Shown: one piece after another, positions 15,695 through 25,368 of the stretch
Layout of the letters: each line of letters begins with the position of its first letter
Numbering within the stretch: the stretch's first letter is position 1
Assembly: GCF_014654725.1 (NCBI RefSeq)
Contig: NZ_JACVZV010000012.1
Span: 1-64,000 of the forward strand
Origin: Vulcanococcus sp. Clear-D1
GTDB taxonomy: Bacteria > Cyanobacteriota > Cyanobacteriia > PCC-6307 > Cyanobiaceae
Reading direction: 5' to 3'
Length of the DNA stretch: 64,000 nt
Notes under the pieces: generated by a model
Told to the model about the DNA's origin: nothing
The model's input: only the letters and a program-made list of their open reading frames with translations
Database searches by the model: none
Made by a program: the position numbers and the translations under genes

Positions 15695-16399
15695 TCAGCG
15701 GCGCCCGTCGGAGCGACCACCCGGTCGTCCGCCACGACCGGGGCCTCGCCCCTTGCCGGCCCGCTGGGGCACAGGAGCGATCACCTCGTGCTGCTCGAGC
15801 TGCAGCTGTTGGCCGTGGCGGCGCAGATCCAGGGACACGAAATGGCGCAGGTGCTCGGGAGCGATCTCACCGCGCAACTGCAATTTGAAAGGTGTCGGCC
15901 TGGAGCCATCCGCACGGGGCTGCTGGCGGATCTTCACCACCAGGTCTCCATCCTCGGGCCTGGTGTAAATCAGCTCACCACGTACGGAGAAATAACCATC
16001 CCCTTCAGGCAGGTCATCGCTGGGCGCCCCGCTGTCCTGTGCATCGGCAGCGCTTTGGGTGGCGATCTCAGTGGCCGCCAAGGTGCTGGGCTCCCACACC
16101 CCCACCAGCTGCAGGTGGAGCTTTTCGGGATCGCGGAAACGGGGATACGCCACCCACAGGTGGGGCTTGCTCAGGTCGAGGTGGCGGCGCATCAGGGTGA
16201 GCACGCGGCCGAGCACCACGGCTTGGATCTCCGTGCCGTCTTCAGCTTGCAGGGTGCCGCGGGTGAGCTGGTCAGGGTCTTCGGGCACATAAGTCCCCCG
16301 CACCACACCGATGGCCCGGTACTGCATCGGTTCGGTGACCGGTGAAATGGGGTGCTGACGCATCGTGGCTGAAACCCTCTGGGCGCTCGTGTTGTCCAT
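15695..16399 (-). CDS. Conserved picocyanobacterial protein, unknown function
   Basis: A 234-residue soluble protein. The body has mixed alpha/beta composition (MQYRAIGVVRGTYVPEDPDQL, HLWVAYPRFRDPEKLHLQLVG, GYFSVRGELIYT), suggesting an OB-fold-like or nucleic-acid-binding module. The tail is an Arg/Gly-rich stretch (GKGRGPGRGGRPGGRSDGRR) of the kind that binds RNA. It is the first gene of the minus-strand operon leading into the M41-like gene, larC and fur. ATG at 16397-16399 is used; a second ATG at 16364 would shorten it by 12 residues. No named family is recognised. Confidence 0.7.
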   Translation of the reverse strand: MDNTSAQRVSATMRQHPISPVTEPMQYRAIGVVRGTYVPEDPDQLTRGTLQAEDGTEIQAVVLGRVLTLMRRHLDLSKPHLWVAYPRFRDPEKLHLQLVGVWEPSTLAATEIATQSAADAQDSGAPSDDLPEGDGYFSVRGELIYTRPEDGDLVVKIRQQPRADGSRPTPFKLQLRGEIAPEHLRHFVSLDLRRHGQQLQLEQHEVIAPVPQRAGKGRGPGRGGRPGGRSDGRR

Positions 16400-16466
16400 G
16401 GCCCGGCCGCCAATGTAACCAGCCCTTGTCATGGCCCCAGACTGAGTGCCATCCACGCGCTGCACC

Positions 16467-17351
16467 ATGCCGCCTCGCGCCAGCATCAACGCCAGAGAGC
16501 TACTGCTCAGCTTTGGTGCGATCGCTCTGGTCGGCGGTTCGCTGGCTGGTGGCTGGTGGCAGGGGCAACGCAGCCGGGGAACCCACACCAGCAGTTCCCA
16601 GGTGGCTGTGGAACGGCAGGCAGAACAATTGCGGCAACGACTGGCCGATGGCACAGCCAGCGAAGCCGAACAGCAGCGGCTGGTGCAGTTGCTGCTGGTG
16701 TTGAACCAACAGGAAGAAGCCACGGTTCTGCTAGAGCAACTCGCTGACCAACAACCGAAACGCTGGCAGTTGCGGCTGCTGCTGGCGGAATTGCATCGCA
16801 CGAACAACAACCGCAGCGCCGCTGAACGGGAGCTGCGGCAGCTGCTGAACCTGAGTCCCGATCGGATCGAAGCCCTGCAGTTGATGACGCTGCTGCAACT
16901 CGAGCAAGGGCGCGGCAATGAAGCCCAGGGTCAGCTCAAGGCCCAGATCGAGAAAGCGAGCAAACCGGCTTTGCAGCCCCAGGTGCTGCCTCTGGGGCTG
17001 TTACTGGGCGATCTCCAGCAGCGGATGGGGCAGAACGCTGCGGCAGGCGTCACCTACACCAAACTCGCCTCCGACTTTCCGCGCGATCCGAGGCCACTCC
17101 TGGCGCTAGCACTGCTGCGCCAGGAGCAAGGCGACGCGAAGGCTGCGCAAGAGGCCTTGGCCCAGGCACGCAGCCGCCAACCCGGCAGCAGGGACAACCT
17201 CCTCGATCGGGTTGCCGCCAGCTGGGGCATCAGCAACCTGCGACAGGCCGAGACAACCACTGGAGCCGTGCCGGATGGGCGCGCTCCTAACCGAGGGGTG
17301 ACTAAGGAGCCTTCACCTGGGACGACGGCCCCGGGGTCTGAGCAGCGTTGA
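16467..17351 (+). CDS. Membrane-anchored TPR-like protein
   Basis: A 294-residue protein with one N-terminal helix (LLLSFGAIALVGGSLAGGWW). It continues with helical repeats resembling TPR units: LRLLLAELHRTNNNRSAAERELRQLL, then IEALQLMTLLQLEQGRGNEAQGQL, and later LLALALLRQEQGDAKAAQEAL. TPR domains scaffold protein complexes; the partner is unknown. ATG at 16467 precedes the helix with a basic residue, fixing the N-terminus in the cytoplasm. Its last 50 bases overlap the convergent secreted-protein gene. Confidence 0.75.
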   Translation: MPPRASINARELLLSFGAIALVGGSLAGGWWQGQRSRGTHTSSSQVAVERQAEQLRQRLADGTASEAEQQRLVQLLLVLNQQEEATVLLEQLADQQPKRWQLRLLLAELHRTNNNRSAAERELRQLLNLSPDRIEALQLMTLLQLEQGRGNEAQGQLKAQIEKASKPALQPQVLPLGLLLGDLQQRMGQNAAAGVTYTKLASDFPRDPRPLLALALLRQEQGDAKAAQEALAQARSRQPGSRDNLLDRVAASWGISNLRQAETTTGAVPDGRAPNRGVTKEPSPGTTAPGSEQR

Positions 17352-17667
17352 GCTCCTTGAGGGCCGCATCCACCGCATCGCCCGGCGGCGTGGCGTCGTC
17401 CATTGCCGTGCCTCGGCGGATCTTGTTCATCAGATCGATGGGGTTGGTGCTGTCAAGGATGGAACCCTGCTTCGACGTGCCGTTGCTGCCGCCCGGGCCA
17501 TAGTCGTAGATCTGCTTTTCCTGGGTGGACATGCCCCAAGAGCTGTAGTCAGCTCTAGCGGCCTGACCGCTTACGCCGAGCACCGTGAGCGCGATGAGTC
17601 CGGCACAGGCCACAGCGCTGTTCCGAAGGGGGGAAGGGCGTCCCATCACCGTCCTGAGCGATCGCAT
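17302..17667 (-). CDS. Small secreted protein, hypothetical
   Basis: A 121-residue protein with a clear signal peptide (NSAVACAGLIALTVLGVSGQAARA) and a hydrophilic mature part (DYSSWGMSTQEKQIYDYG). The mature chain has no Cys and looks partly disordered, with a Pro/Ser-rich tail. Two starts are plausible: ATG at 17667 and ATG at 17646; the shorter gives a more usual signal length. Overlap with the TPR-like gene is 50 bases tail to tail. The protein is probably periplasmic or thylakoid-luminal. Confidence 0.65.
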   Translation of the reverse strand: MRSLRTVMGRPSPLRNSAVACAGLIALTVLGVSGQAARADYSSWGMSTQEKQIYDYGPGGSNGTSKQGSILDSTNPIDLMNKIRRGTAMDDATPPGDAVDAALKELNAAQTPGPSSQVKAP

Positions 17668-17773
17668 GGTGGGAATCGTAGGAGGGCCATCCGGCTGTGG
17701 GGGACACACCGGATCACCATGGATAGCCCAACCTGGAGCACATCCATCCGCCACACCCCCAGGCATCCCACCC

Positions 17774-18601
17774 ATGCGCATCGCCAGCTGGAACGTGAAC
17801 TCAGTGCGAACGCGGCTTGATCAGGTGCTGGCGTGGCTGGAGCAGCAGCAACCGGAGGTGCTCTGCCTGCAGGAAACCAAGGTGGCCGACGAGCTGTTTC
17901 CCCACGGCGCCTTTGAGCAGCTGGGCTACAGCTGTGCGATTAGCGGTCAGAAGGCTTACAACGGCGTCGCCTTGATCAGCCGTCTGCCCATGGACGACGT
18001 GCAGGTCGGCTTCACTGCACTGCTGCCACACGATGCTGAAGCCTCTGGACTGAGTGAACAGAAGCGGGTGATCAGCGCCCTGATCGAGGGCGTTCGGGTG
18101 CTCAACCTCTATGTACCCAACGGCAGCTCACTCACCAGCGACAAATACGCCTACAAATTGGAGTGGCTCGCCTGCCTGAAGCGCTACCTCGCGGTGCAGG
18201 AGCAGCAGGGCGATCCTCTGTGCATGGTGGGCGACTTCAACATCGGACCTGAAGCCCGCGATCTGCACGATCCGGAGCGCCTCAGCGGCGGAATCATGGC
18301 CAGCAAGGCGGAGCGCCAGGCCCTTAGCGACGCCCTGGCCGGCCGACTCACAGACGTCTTTCGTGTGTTTGAGCCAAGCAGCGGCCACTGGAGCTGGTGG
18401 GATTACCGCAGTGGCGCCTGGGATCGCGACCAGGGCTGGCGCATCGACCACATCTACTTGTCGGAAGATCTGGTGGATTGCGCCACTGGATGCGTCATCG
18501 ACAAGAACCCTCGGGGCAACATCCAGCCCAGCGATCACGCACCCGTGGTGGTGAATCTTGCCTGGGAAGAGGTCGAGGAGAGCTCAGACGACTGGGAGTA
18601 A
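17774..18601 (+). CDS. xth: Exodeoxyribonuclease III (AP endonuclease)
   Basis: A 275-residue member of the ExoIII/APE1 family that cuts DNA at abasic sites during base-excision repair. All active-site motifs are present: SWNVNSVRTR (Asn and metal site), CLQETKV (catalytic Glu), YVPNG (Tyr), GDFNIGPEARDLHDP (Asp/Asn pair), WWDYRSGAW, RIDHIYLS and PSDHAPV (Asp-His dyad). The acidic tail EEVEESSDDWE is unremarkable. It starts at ATG 17774 and is divergent from the secreted-protein gene. Confidence 0.93.
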   Translation: MRIASWNVNSVRTRLDQVLAWLEQQQPEVLCLQETKVADELFPHGAFEQLGYSCAISGQKAYNGVALISRLPMDDVQVGFTALLPHDAEASGLSEQKRVISALIEGVRVLNLYVPNGSSLTSDKYAYKLEWLACLKRYLAVQEQQGDPLCMVGDFNIGPEARDLHDPERLSGGIMASKAERQALSDALAGRLTDVFRVFEPSSGHWSWWDYRSGAWDRDQGWRIDHIYLSEDLVDCATGCVIDKNPRGNIQPSDHAPVVVNLAWEEVEESSDDWE

Positions 18602-18615
18602 AGCTCTGACAAAGC

Positions 18616-20088
18616 TCAGAACACGACAGCTTTTGCGGACAACTCAACGCCTGTGGCACGAAGTTCGACCTGGCGCCTCAGCGATTCTCCGCAGCTTTTT
18701 GGCGCAGGGAACAGCTTGCCCGGATTGGCCAGGCCCACAGGATCGATCGCGCGCCGCACCAGCTGCATCGTGGCTTGATCGTCGACGCTGAACATCCAAT
18801 CCATGTAGCAACGTTTATCGCTGCCGACACCGTGTTCGCCGCTGATGCTGCCCCCAGCGTCGATGCAGAGGCGCAAGATATCGGCGCCAAGGGCCTTCAC
18901 CCGTTCATTCACCCCCTCCTCACCAGAGCGGTAAAGGATCAGGGGGTGCAGATTGCCATCGCCGGCATGAAACACGTTGGCCACCGCCAGGCCATGCTCC
19001 GCGCTGAGTCTATCGATGGCCGCCAACACGCCAGGAAGAGCCGTGCGCGGCACCACACCGTCCTGCAGGTAGTAGCTGGGGAATTGACGGCCCAGGGCTG
19101 AGATCGCACTCTTGCGCCCTTTCCACAGCCGCGCCCGCGCCTCCTCGCTCCAGGCCTCACGCACGGCGCCGGCGCCGGCCTCCAGGCAGAGGCGGCTGGC
19201 GATCTCCACCGATTCCTTCACCTCGAGCTCATGGCCGTCGAGCTCGATCAGCAGCACGGCCGCGGCCTCACGCGGATACTCATCCACCCCAAAGAAATCA
19301 TCCACAGCCTGGATGCAGGGGTTGTCCATCATTTCCATGCCCGCCGGCAGCACCCCGGCACCGGTGATCAGGCGTACCGCCTCACCAGCCGCCTCCATGG
19401 AGGCGAAATCCGCCAGCAGCACCGCCACGGTTTGCGGGGTGCGCAGCAACCGCAGGGTGATCGCCGTAGCGATCCCAAGGGTGCCCTCACTGCCGATGAA
19501 CACGCCGCGCAGGTCGAGGCCCGGCATCTCCGGCAAGCCACCACCCAGGGTGGTGATCGAGCCATCGGGCAACACCACCTCCATCTCCAACACGTGATTG
19601 CTGGTGACGCCGTATTTGAGGCAGTGCACGCCGCCGGAGTTCTCGGCCACGTTGCCGCCGATGCTGCAGGCCACCTGGCTGGAGGGATCCGGGGCGTAAT
19701 AAAAGCCGTCGCCGGCAACCGCACGGGTGACCCAGCTGTTGATCACCCCCGGCTGCACGGTGATCCGCTCATTGGCCAGATCCACATCCAGCACTTTGCG
19801 CATGCGGCTGGTGGCGATCACCAGAGCGGGTTGCTCCGCCAACGCCCCCCCGGAGAGGCCAGTGCCACTGCCGCGGGCGATGAACGGCACCTCCAGCTCG
19901 GCGCAGAGCTTCACCACCGCCGCCACCTGTTCGGTGCTCTCCGGCAGCACCACCAGCGGCGGCTGATGACGATTCAGGGTGAGGCCGTCACAGTCGTAGG
20001 CCAGCAACTCCTGACGCTTGGACACCACAGCCCGCGGCGGCAGCAAGGGCCGAAGGCGGCGTTCCAGCAAGCCCCAGTCAGGCGTCAC
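18616..20088 (-). CDS. glcD: Glycolate oxidase/dehydrogenase subunit GlcD (FAD-linked)
   Basis: About 490 residues, FAD_binding_4 plus FAD-oxidase_C. The flavin region shows [17 protein letters not shown] and [20 protein letters not shown]; the C-terminal domain has [12 protein letters not shown] and [14 protein letters not shown], with catalytic His residues. It oxidises glycolate from photorespiration to glyoxylate, passing electrons to the quinone pool. GTG at 20086-20088 gives the usual short lead before [15 protein letters not shown] at 20107-20109 is an alternative. The frame stays open far upstream, antisense to hemL, but that part is not real protein. It is divergent from hemL. Confidence 0.9.
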   Translation of the reverse strand: MTPDWGLLERRLRPLLPPRAVVSKRQELLAYDCDGLTLNRHQPPLVVLPESTEQVAAVVKLCAELEVPFIARGSGTGLSGGALAEQPALVIATSRMRKVLDVDLANERITVQPGVINSWVTRAVAGDGFYYAPDPSSQVACSIGGNVAENSGGVHCLKYGVTSNHVLEMEVVLPDGSITTLGGGLPEMPGLDLRGVFIGSEGTLGIATAITLRLLRTPQTVAVLLADFASMEAAGEAVRLITGAGVLPAGMEMMDNPCIQAVDDFFGVDEYPREAAAVLLIELDGHELEVKESVEIASRLCLEAGAGAVREAWSEEARARLWKGRKSAISALGRQFPSYYLQDGVVPRTALPGVLAAIDRLSAEHGLAVANVFHAGDGNLHPLILYRSGEEGVNERVKALGADILRLCIDAGGSISGEHGVGSDKRCYMDWMFSVDDQATMQLVRRAIDPVGLANPGKLFPAPKSCGESLRRQVELRATGVELSAKAVVF

Positions 20089-20196
20089 AGCGTCGGGCAG
20101 TGGTGGCAAGACCTTAACGAGAGTTCCGCCACTGGACTCCCGGGCCTGCAATTGCGTAAGGATGGTGCGCTCAAGCTCCCGTCTGCGGAATCCGTT

Positions 20197-21513
20197 TTGA
20201 CCTCGGCACCTGTTTCGGCTCCCGTGCACAACACCACCCGGTCCCAGGAACTGTTCAGTGCCGCTCAGACGCTGATGCCCGGCGGCGTGAGCTCGCCGGT
20301 GCGCGCCTTCCGTTCCGTGGGCGGCCAGCCGATCGTGTTTGACCGCGTCAAGGGCGCCTACGCCTGGGACGTGGACGGCAACCGCTATATCGATTACATC
20401 GGCAGCTGGGGCCCTGCCATCTGCGGCCATGCCCACCCTGAGGTGATCGGCGCCCTGCACGAGGCGCTGGAGAAGGGCACCAGCTTTGGCGCCCCCTGCG
20501 CGCTGGAAAACAAGCTGGCGGAAATGGTGATCGATGCCGTGCCATCGGTGGAGATGGTGCGCTTCGTGAACAGCGGCACCGAGGCCTGCATGTCGGTGCT
20601 GCGCCTGATGCGCGCCTTCACCGGCCGCGAAAAAATCATCAAGTTCGAAGGCTGCTATCACGGCCACGCGGACATGTTCCTGGTGAAGGCCGGCTCCGGC
20701 GTGGCCACCCTCGGTCTGCCCGATTCCCCCGGCGTGCCGCGCACCACTGCAGCCAGCACCCTCACCGCTCCTTACAACGACCTCGAGGCGGTGAAGAAGC
20801 TCTTCGCCGAGAACCCCGGTGAAATTGCCGGCGTGATCCTCGAGCCCGTGGTGGGCAACGCCGGCTTCATCACCCCTGAGCCCGGCTTCCTGGAAGGCAT
20901 CCGCGAACTCACCAAAGAGAACGGCGCCCTGCTGGTGTTCGACGAGGTGATGACCGGTTTCCGCATCAGCTACGGCGGTGCCCAGGCGAAGTTCGGCATC
21001 ACCCCCGATCTCACCACCATGGGCAAGGTGATCGGCGGAGGTCTGCCCGTGGGTGCCTATGGCGGCCGCGCCGACATCATGAGCATGGTGGCTCCCGCCG
21101 GCCCGATGTATCAAGCCGGCACCCTCAGCGGCAATCCCCTGGCGATGACCGCCGGCATCAAAACCCTGGAGCTGCTCAAGCAGCCCGGCAGCTACGAGCG
21201 CCTCGAAGCGATCACCAAGCGCCTGATCGATGGAATCATCGAGGGCGCCCGCAGTGCCGGCCTGCCGATCACCGGCGGCTCGATCAGCGCCATGTTCGGC
21301 TTCTTCCTCTGCGAAGGCCCGGTGCGCAACTTCGAAGAAGCCAAGGCGGCCGACACCGTGCGCTTCGGCAAGCTGCATCGCGCCATGCTCGAGCGCGGCA
21401 TCTACCTGGCCCCCAGCGCCTTTGAGGCTGGCTTCACCTCCCTGGCCCACAGCGACGAGGACATCGACGCCACCATCGCCGCCTTCCGCGAATGCTTCGC
21501 AGCGGTGGCCTGA
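20197..21513 (+). CDS. hemL: Glutamate-1-semialdehyde 2,1-aminomutase
   Basis: A 438-residue class III aminotransferase-fold enzyme that converts glutamate-1-semialdehyde to 5-aminolevulinate, the start of haem and chlorophyll synthesis. The PLP lysine is in [18 protein letters not shown], the PLP-binding Asp in [12 protein letters not shown], and the substrate loop is [20 protein letters not shown]. Length and N-terminal RSQELFSAA fit cyanobacterial HemL. TTG at 20197 is chosen; GTG at 20224 is an alternative. The next gene begins within its last 22 bases if ATG is used there. Confidence 0.94.
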   Translation: MTSAPVSAPVHNTTRSQELFSAAQTLMPGGVSSPVRAFRSVGGQPIVFDRVKGAYAWDVDGNRYIDYIGSWGPAICGHAHPEVIGALHEALEKGTSFGAPCALENKLAEMVIDAVPSVEMVRFVNSGTEACMSVLRLMRAFTGREKIIKFEGCYHGHADMFLVKAGSGVATLGLPDSPGVPRTTAASTLTAPYNDLEAVKKLFAENPGEIAGVILEPVVGNAGFITPEPGFLEGIRELTKENGALLVFDEVMTGFRISYGGAQAKFGITPDLTTMGKVIGGGLPVGAYGGRADIMSMVAPAGPMYQAGTLSGNPLAMTAGIKTLELLKQPGSYERLEAITKRLIDGIIEGARSAGLPITGGSISAMFGFFLCEGPVRNFEEAKAADTVRFGKLHRAMLERGIYLAPSAFEAGFTSLAHSDEDIDATIAAFRECFAAVA

Positions 21514-22760
21514 ACCCCATCGATCCGCTTGTGGCCAGACGCCGCGGCAGCGCCCGTCTGGCCACAGCTGTGGCTGGTGCGCTCGCCTTGTTGGCGTTCC
21601 TCGGACGCAGCAGTGATCCCGCCGCGCAACCCCTGAGCCCAGCGGCTCCGCTCAAGCTTGGCGCAGCTCTGGCCCTCACGGGCAATGCGAATCTCTACGG
21701 CCAAGACCAGCGCATGGGCATCAGCCTGGCGCAGGCCTGGCTGCAGGCTCAGCCACACCCCCGCCCGGTGCAGCTGCAACTAGAGGACGGCGCCTCCGAT
21801 GAGCCCAGCGCCATCGCGGCCTTCAACCTGCTCATCCGCCAGGGGGTGATCACCTTGATCGGCCCCACCCTCTCGCAGCAAGCCTTCGCCGCCGACCCGA
21901 TCGCCCAGCGCCAGGGGGTGCCGGTGGTGGCACCCTCCAATACGGCCAAGGGCATTCCCCAGATCGGTTCGTTCATCAGCCGCGTCTCAGCGCAGAGCTC
22001 GGTGATCGCACCGCTCTCGATCGATGAGGCCCTGCGCCGCGAACCCGGCACCCGCCGCGTGGCCGTGTTCTTCGCCCAGGACGACGCTTACAGCACAGCC
22101 GAAACGGCGATTTTCCAGAAAGTTCTGGCTGCGCGGGGCCTGAAGCCGGTGAGCGTGCAACGCACCCAGCTGGCCGATAACGATTTTCAAAACCCGATCA
22201 CAGCTGCGCTGCAGCAGCGGCCGCAGATCGTCGTGATCTCAGCCCAGGCCGTGGATGGCGGCAACCTGATCCGTCAGCTGCGGGAGCTGGGGTACCGCGG
22301 CCAGATCGTGGTAGGCAATGGCCTCAATACCCCAAACATCTACCCGATCTGCCAGCGCTGGTGTGATGGCGTGCTGATCGCCCAGGCCTACAGCCCGGAG
22401 CTCAACACCCCGGTGAACCTCGCCTTCCGGCGCCTGTTCGCCGACGCCAACCAGGGCCGCACCCCGGGCCAGATCGCGGCCCAGGCCTGGACTGCCTACC
22501 AGGTGGTGTTTGAAGCGATCCAGCGGGTGCAGAAGCGCGGCGGGTTTGAGGGCCTGACCCTGGGCGACGCTCGGCAGCAGCTGATGCAGGAACTTCTCAA
22601 CGGCCGCTACAACACCCCCCTGGGACCGATCCGCTTCCGCCCTGACGGTGAAGTGGTGCAGGGGCGTTTTTATGTGGCCCAGGTGCGCATGGATGCAACC
22701 GGGCGCAGCGGCCGCTTCACCCTGGTGCGCGAGCAGGAGCTCCCGGAGGATGCGCCGTGA
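21492..22760 (+). CDS. Liv/Nat-type ABC transporter periplasmic binding protein
   Basis: A 422-residue type I periplasmic binding protein (Peripla_BP_6). A signal sequence ([17 protein letters not shown]) is followed by [23 protein letters not shown], then the ligand-binding core with [23 protein letters not shown] and [12 protein letters not shown]. Family members bind branched-chain or neutral amino acids; the ligand is not determined here. ATG at 21492 lies within hemL; GTG at 21531 starts right before the basic n-region and is an equally good choice. It leads a five-gene operon with both permeases and both ATPases. Confidence 0.85.
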   Translation: MLRSGGLNPIDPLVARRRGSARLATAVAGALALLAFLGRSSDPAAQPLSPAAPLKLGAALALTGNANLYGQDQRMGISLAQAWLQAQPHPRPVQLQLEDGASDEPSAIAAFNLLIRQGVITLIGPTLSQQAFAADPIAQRQGVPVVAPSNTAKGIPQIGSFISRVSAQSSVIAPLSIDEALRREPGTRRVAVFFAQDDAYSTAETAIFQKVLAARGLKPVSVQRTQLADNDFQNPITAALQQRPQIVVISAQAVDGGNLIRQLRELGYRGQIVVGNGLNTPNIYPICQRWCDGVLIAQAYSPELNTPVNLAFRRLFADANQGRTPGQIAAQAWTAYQVVFEAIQRVQKRGGFEGLTLGDARQQLMQELLNGRYNTPLGPIRFRPDGEVVQGRFYVAQVRMDATGRSGRFTLVREQELPEDAP

Positions 22761-23698
22761 TGGAAACGCTGCTGCAGACCCTCTTGAACGGCGCCGCCAG
22801 TGGAGGGGTGTATGCCCTGGTAGCTCTGGGCTACACGCTGATCTTCTCGGTGCTGGGGGTGATCAACTTCGCCCAGGGCGCCCTGTTCAGCCTTGGCGGC
22901 TACCTCACCTACCTGCTGCTGGGGGGCAAGATCGGCGTCAACGGTGCCCTGCCGGGATGGGGGCTGCCTATCGGACTGCCGTTCTGGCTGGCGCTGCTGC
23001 TGGCGGCCCTGGGTTCAGGAGCCATCGGGCTGCTGGTGGAGCGCATCGCCTTCGCGCCCCTGCGCCGTCGCGGCGCCGAACCGCTGCTCTCGCTGATCAC
23101 CAGCCTGGGAGCGGGCGTGGTGCTGGTGAACCTGCTGCAACTGCTGATGGGAGCCGAGGGCTACGCCTTCCCCCAAGGTGCAGCCGGCCTCGCCCACCTA
23201 CCGGAATCACTGCTGCTCGGCGGCGCCCGCATCCGCACCATCCAGGTGTTGCTGCTGGCGATCTCGGCGCTTGCCGTGGCCAGCCTCAGCCTCTGGCTAG
23301 ACAAGAGCCGCAGCGGCAAGGCGATGCGCGCCGTAGCGGAGGACCCAACCACTGCGACCCTGCTGGGCATCAACAGCGAGGCCGTGGTGCGCTTGGCCTT
23401 TCTGCTCAGCGGCATGCTCGCGGGGCTCGGAGGCGGCCTGATCGGCATGAGCGTGAGCCTGGCGGGCCCCTACTTCGGCATCAGCTACGGCCTCAAGGGT
23501 CTGGCCGTGCTGGTGCTGGGGGGCCTGGGGAGCGTGCCGGGCGCCATCGTGGGAGGCCTGGTGATGGGGCTGGCCGAAGCACTGATTCCTTCGCAAGCCT
23601 CCGGTTGGCGGGATGCGCTCGCCTTCGCGATCCTGTTCGCCGTGCTGGTGCTGCGCCCCAGTGGTCTGTTGGGCCGCCGCCAGCTGGAGAAGGTCTGA
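22760..23698 (+). CDS. Liv/Nat-type ABC transporter permease (LivH-like)
   Basis: A 312-residue membrane protein of the BPD_transp_2 family. It has the LivH-type opening ASGGVYALVALGYTLIFSVLGVINFAQG and the EAA-like loop AEDPTTATLLGINSEAVVRLAF near residue 195 that docks an ATPase. There are eight or more helices. The start overlaps the binding-protein stop (GTGATG: either GTG 22757 or ATG 22760). It forms half of the membrane channel with the next gene. Confidence 0.87.
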   Translation: METLLQTLLNGAASGGVYALVALGYTLIFSVLGVINFAQGALFSLGGYLTYLLLGGKIGVNGALPGWGLPIGLPFWLALLLAALGSGAIGLLVERIAFAPLRRRGAEPLLSLITSLGAGVVLVNLLQLLMGAEGYAFPQGAAGLAHLPESLLLGGARIRTIQVLLLAISALAVASLSLWLDKSRSGKAMRAVAEDPTTATLLGINSEAVVRLAFLLSGMLAGLGGGLIGMSVSLAGPYFGISYGLKGLAVLVLGGLGSVPGAIVGGLVMGLAEALIPSQASGWRDALAFAILFAVLVLRPSGLLGRRQLEKV

Positions 23699-23716
23699 AT
23701 CGATGGGAGAGGCGCT

Positions 23717-24580
23717 GTGATCGATAACGGCCTGCTGGTGCAGATGATCCTTGGGGCCCTGCTGGGCTTGTCGGTGTATCTGCCGATGGCGGCGGGGCAG
23801 CTCTCACTGGCCACCCCGGCCTTCTATGCCGTGGGCGGCACCCTCGCGGCGCTGCTCTCCACCCAGGACAACGCCCAAGCCGGCATCACGCTTGGGGCCA
23901 TGGTGGGGGAAATGTTCCTGGCAGCAGGCCTCACCGCTGGCCTGGCACTCCTGGTGGGGCTGCCGGTGCTGCGTCTACGGGGGATCTACCTCGCCATCGC
24001 CACCATCGCCCTGGTGGAAATCGTTCGGGTGGCCATCCTCAACCTCCCCTTCACAGGAGGTGCCGCCGGCATCTTCGGCATCCCTCAACCGTTTCAACAA
24101 CCCTTGGGCTACGTGCTGTTCAGCGGCGGCCTGCTGGCGGCGTGCGGCTGGCTCTGTCAACGCCTGGAAGCGAGCCGCCTGGGCCGCTCGATGGCTGCGA
24201 TCCGCGATGACGAGCTCGCCAGCCGCTGCATGGGCATCCACACCACCCGGGTGAAACTCACCGCCTTTGTGGCCAGCGCCGTGCTGGCGGGCATCACTGG
24301 CGTGATCGCCGCCCATTACCTCAACACTTGGAATGCCCGCCAAGGCAGCTTCGATGTGGCGATCACAACTCTCGCCTTTGTGATCCTGGGGGGCTCCCGT
24401 AGCTGGCTCGGGCCCGTGATCGGCGGACTGCTGCTCACCGCCCTGCCGGAACTGCTGCGGCCGGTGGGTGATCTGCGGCTGGTGCTCTTTGGCCTGGTGA
24501 TCCTGCTGGGCCCGGTGTTGTTCCCACAGGGGCTGATCACCCCAGCACTGCTGGAGCGGCTGGGGCGGTGGAAGCCATGA
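23717..24580 (+). CDS. Liv/Nat-type ABC transporter permease (LivM-like)
   Basis: A 287-residue BPD_transp_2 permease. GIYLAIATIALVEIVR and the cytoplasmic coupling loop AAIRDDELASRCMGIHTTRVKLTAF are characteristic of LivM. It starts with GTG at 23717 after an 18-base gap containing GGGAGAGG, a strong ribosome-binding site. Its stop overlaps the first ATPase ATG (ATGA). Confidence 0.87.
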   Translation: MIDNGLLVQMILGALLGLSVYLPMAAGQLSLATPAFYAVGGTLAALLSTQDNAQAGITLGAMVGEMFLAAGLTAGLALLVGLPVLRLRGIYLAIATIALVEIVRVAILNLPFTGGAAGIFGIPQPFQQPLGYVLFSGGLLAACGWLCQRLEASRLGRSMAAIRDDELASRCMGIHTTRVKLTAFVASAVLAGITGVIAAHYLNTWNARQGSFDVAITTLAFVILGGSRSWLGPVIGGLLLTALPELLRPVGDLRLVLFGLVILLGPVLFPQGLITPALLERLGRWKP

Positions 24581-25368
24581 GCAGCTCCACCAAGACCGAG
24601 GCAGGCCCATGGCTGGAGCTGCGGCAGATCAGCCGTCAGTTCGGCGGCTTGCAGGCCCTCAGCGAGGTGAGCTTCCAGGTGGAGGAAGGTGAGATCTTCG
24701 GCCTCATCGGCCCGAACGGCGCCGGTAAAACCACCCTGTTCAACCTGCTCTCAGGAGTCACCCCAGCCTCCAGCGGCACGATCCACTGGCGAGGCCAGGC
24801 GATGCAGGGACTCAGCCCCGACCGCCACAACCGTCTGGGCATTGCCCGCACCTTTCAGAACCTGCGGCTCTTCACCGGGCTGAGCGTGCTCGACAACGTG
24901 CTTGTGGCCTTGCATCGCCAGCCCCAGGGCAGCGGGCTCGATGCCCTGCTGAACAGCTCTCGATTCCAGCGCCGCCAGAGCGAGCTTCGCCAACGGGCCA
25001 TGCAACTGCTCGAGGAGTTGGGGCTGGCGGATCAAGCCCATCGCCAGGCCTCAGGCCTGGCCTATGGCGATCGCCGCCGGCTGGAAATCGCCCGAGCACT
25101 GGCCACCGCGCCAGCACTGCTGCTCCTGGATGAACCGGCCGCGGGCATGAACCCCCGCGAGAAGGAACAGCTGTGCGAGCTGCTGGCGGTGCTGCGTCAA
25201 CGCCATCAGCTGACGTTGGTGGTGATCGAACACCATGTGCCCCTACTGATACAGCTCTGCCAGCGGCTGGCGGTGCTGGATTTCGGGCGCCTGATCGCCC
25301 TCGGCACCCCAGAACAGATCCAACGGGATCCGCGCGTAATCGAGGCCTACCTGGGAGGCAGCCGATGA
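24577..25368 (+). CDS. Liv/Nat-type ABC transporter ATPase (LivG-like)
   Basis: A 263-residue ABC ATPase: Walker A GPNGAGKTT, the LivG/UrtD-type Q-loop (ARTFQNLRLF), Walker B LLLLDEPAAGMN, and H-loop VVIEHHV. The signature reads LAYGDRRRLEIARAL, the Y-G-D variant usual in LivG. It is coupled to both neighbours by ATGA overlaps. A HIP1 site lies inside the signature-coding segment (25066-25075). Confidence 0.9.
   Translation: MSSSTKTEAGPWLELRQISRQFGGLQALSEVSFQVEEGEIFGLIGPNGAGKTTLFNLLSGVTPASSGTIHWRGQAMQGLSPDRHNRLGIARTFQNLRLFTGLSVLDNVLVALHRQPQGSGLDALLNSSRFQRRQSELRQRAMQLLEELGLADQAHRQASGLAYGDRRRLEIARALATAPALLLLDEPAAGMNPREKEQLCELLAVLRQRHQLTLVVIEHHVPLLIQLCQRLAVLDFGRLIALGTPEQIQRDPRVIEAYLGGSR

Noticed and set aside
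20110-21450. Long open minus-strand frame antisense to hemL, continuous with glcD
   Set aside because: The translation is Gly/Ala/His-rich with no protein-like pattern; hemL on the plus strand explains the sequence completely. It is an artefact of high GC third positions.
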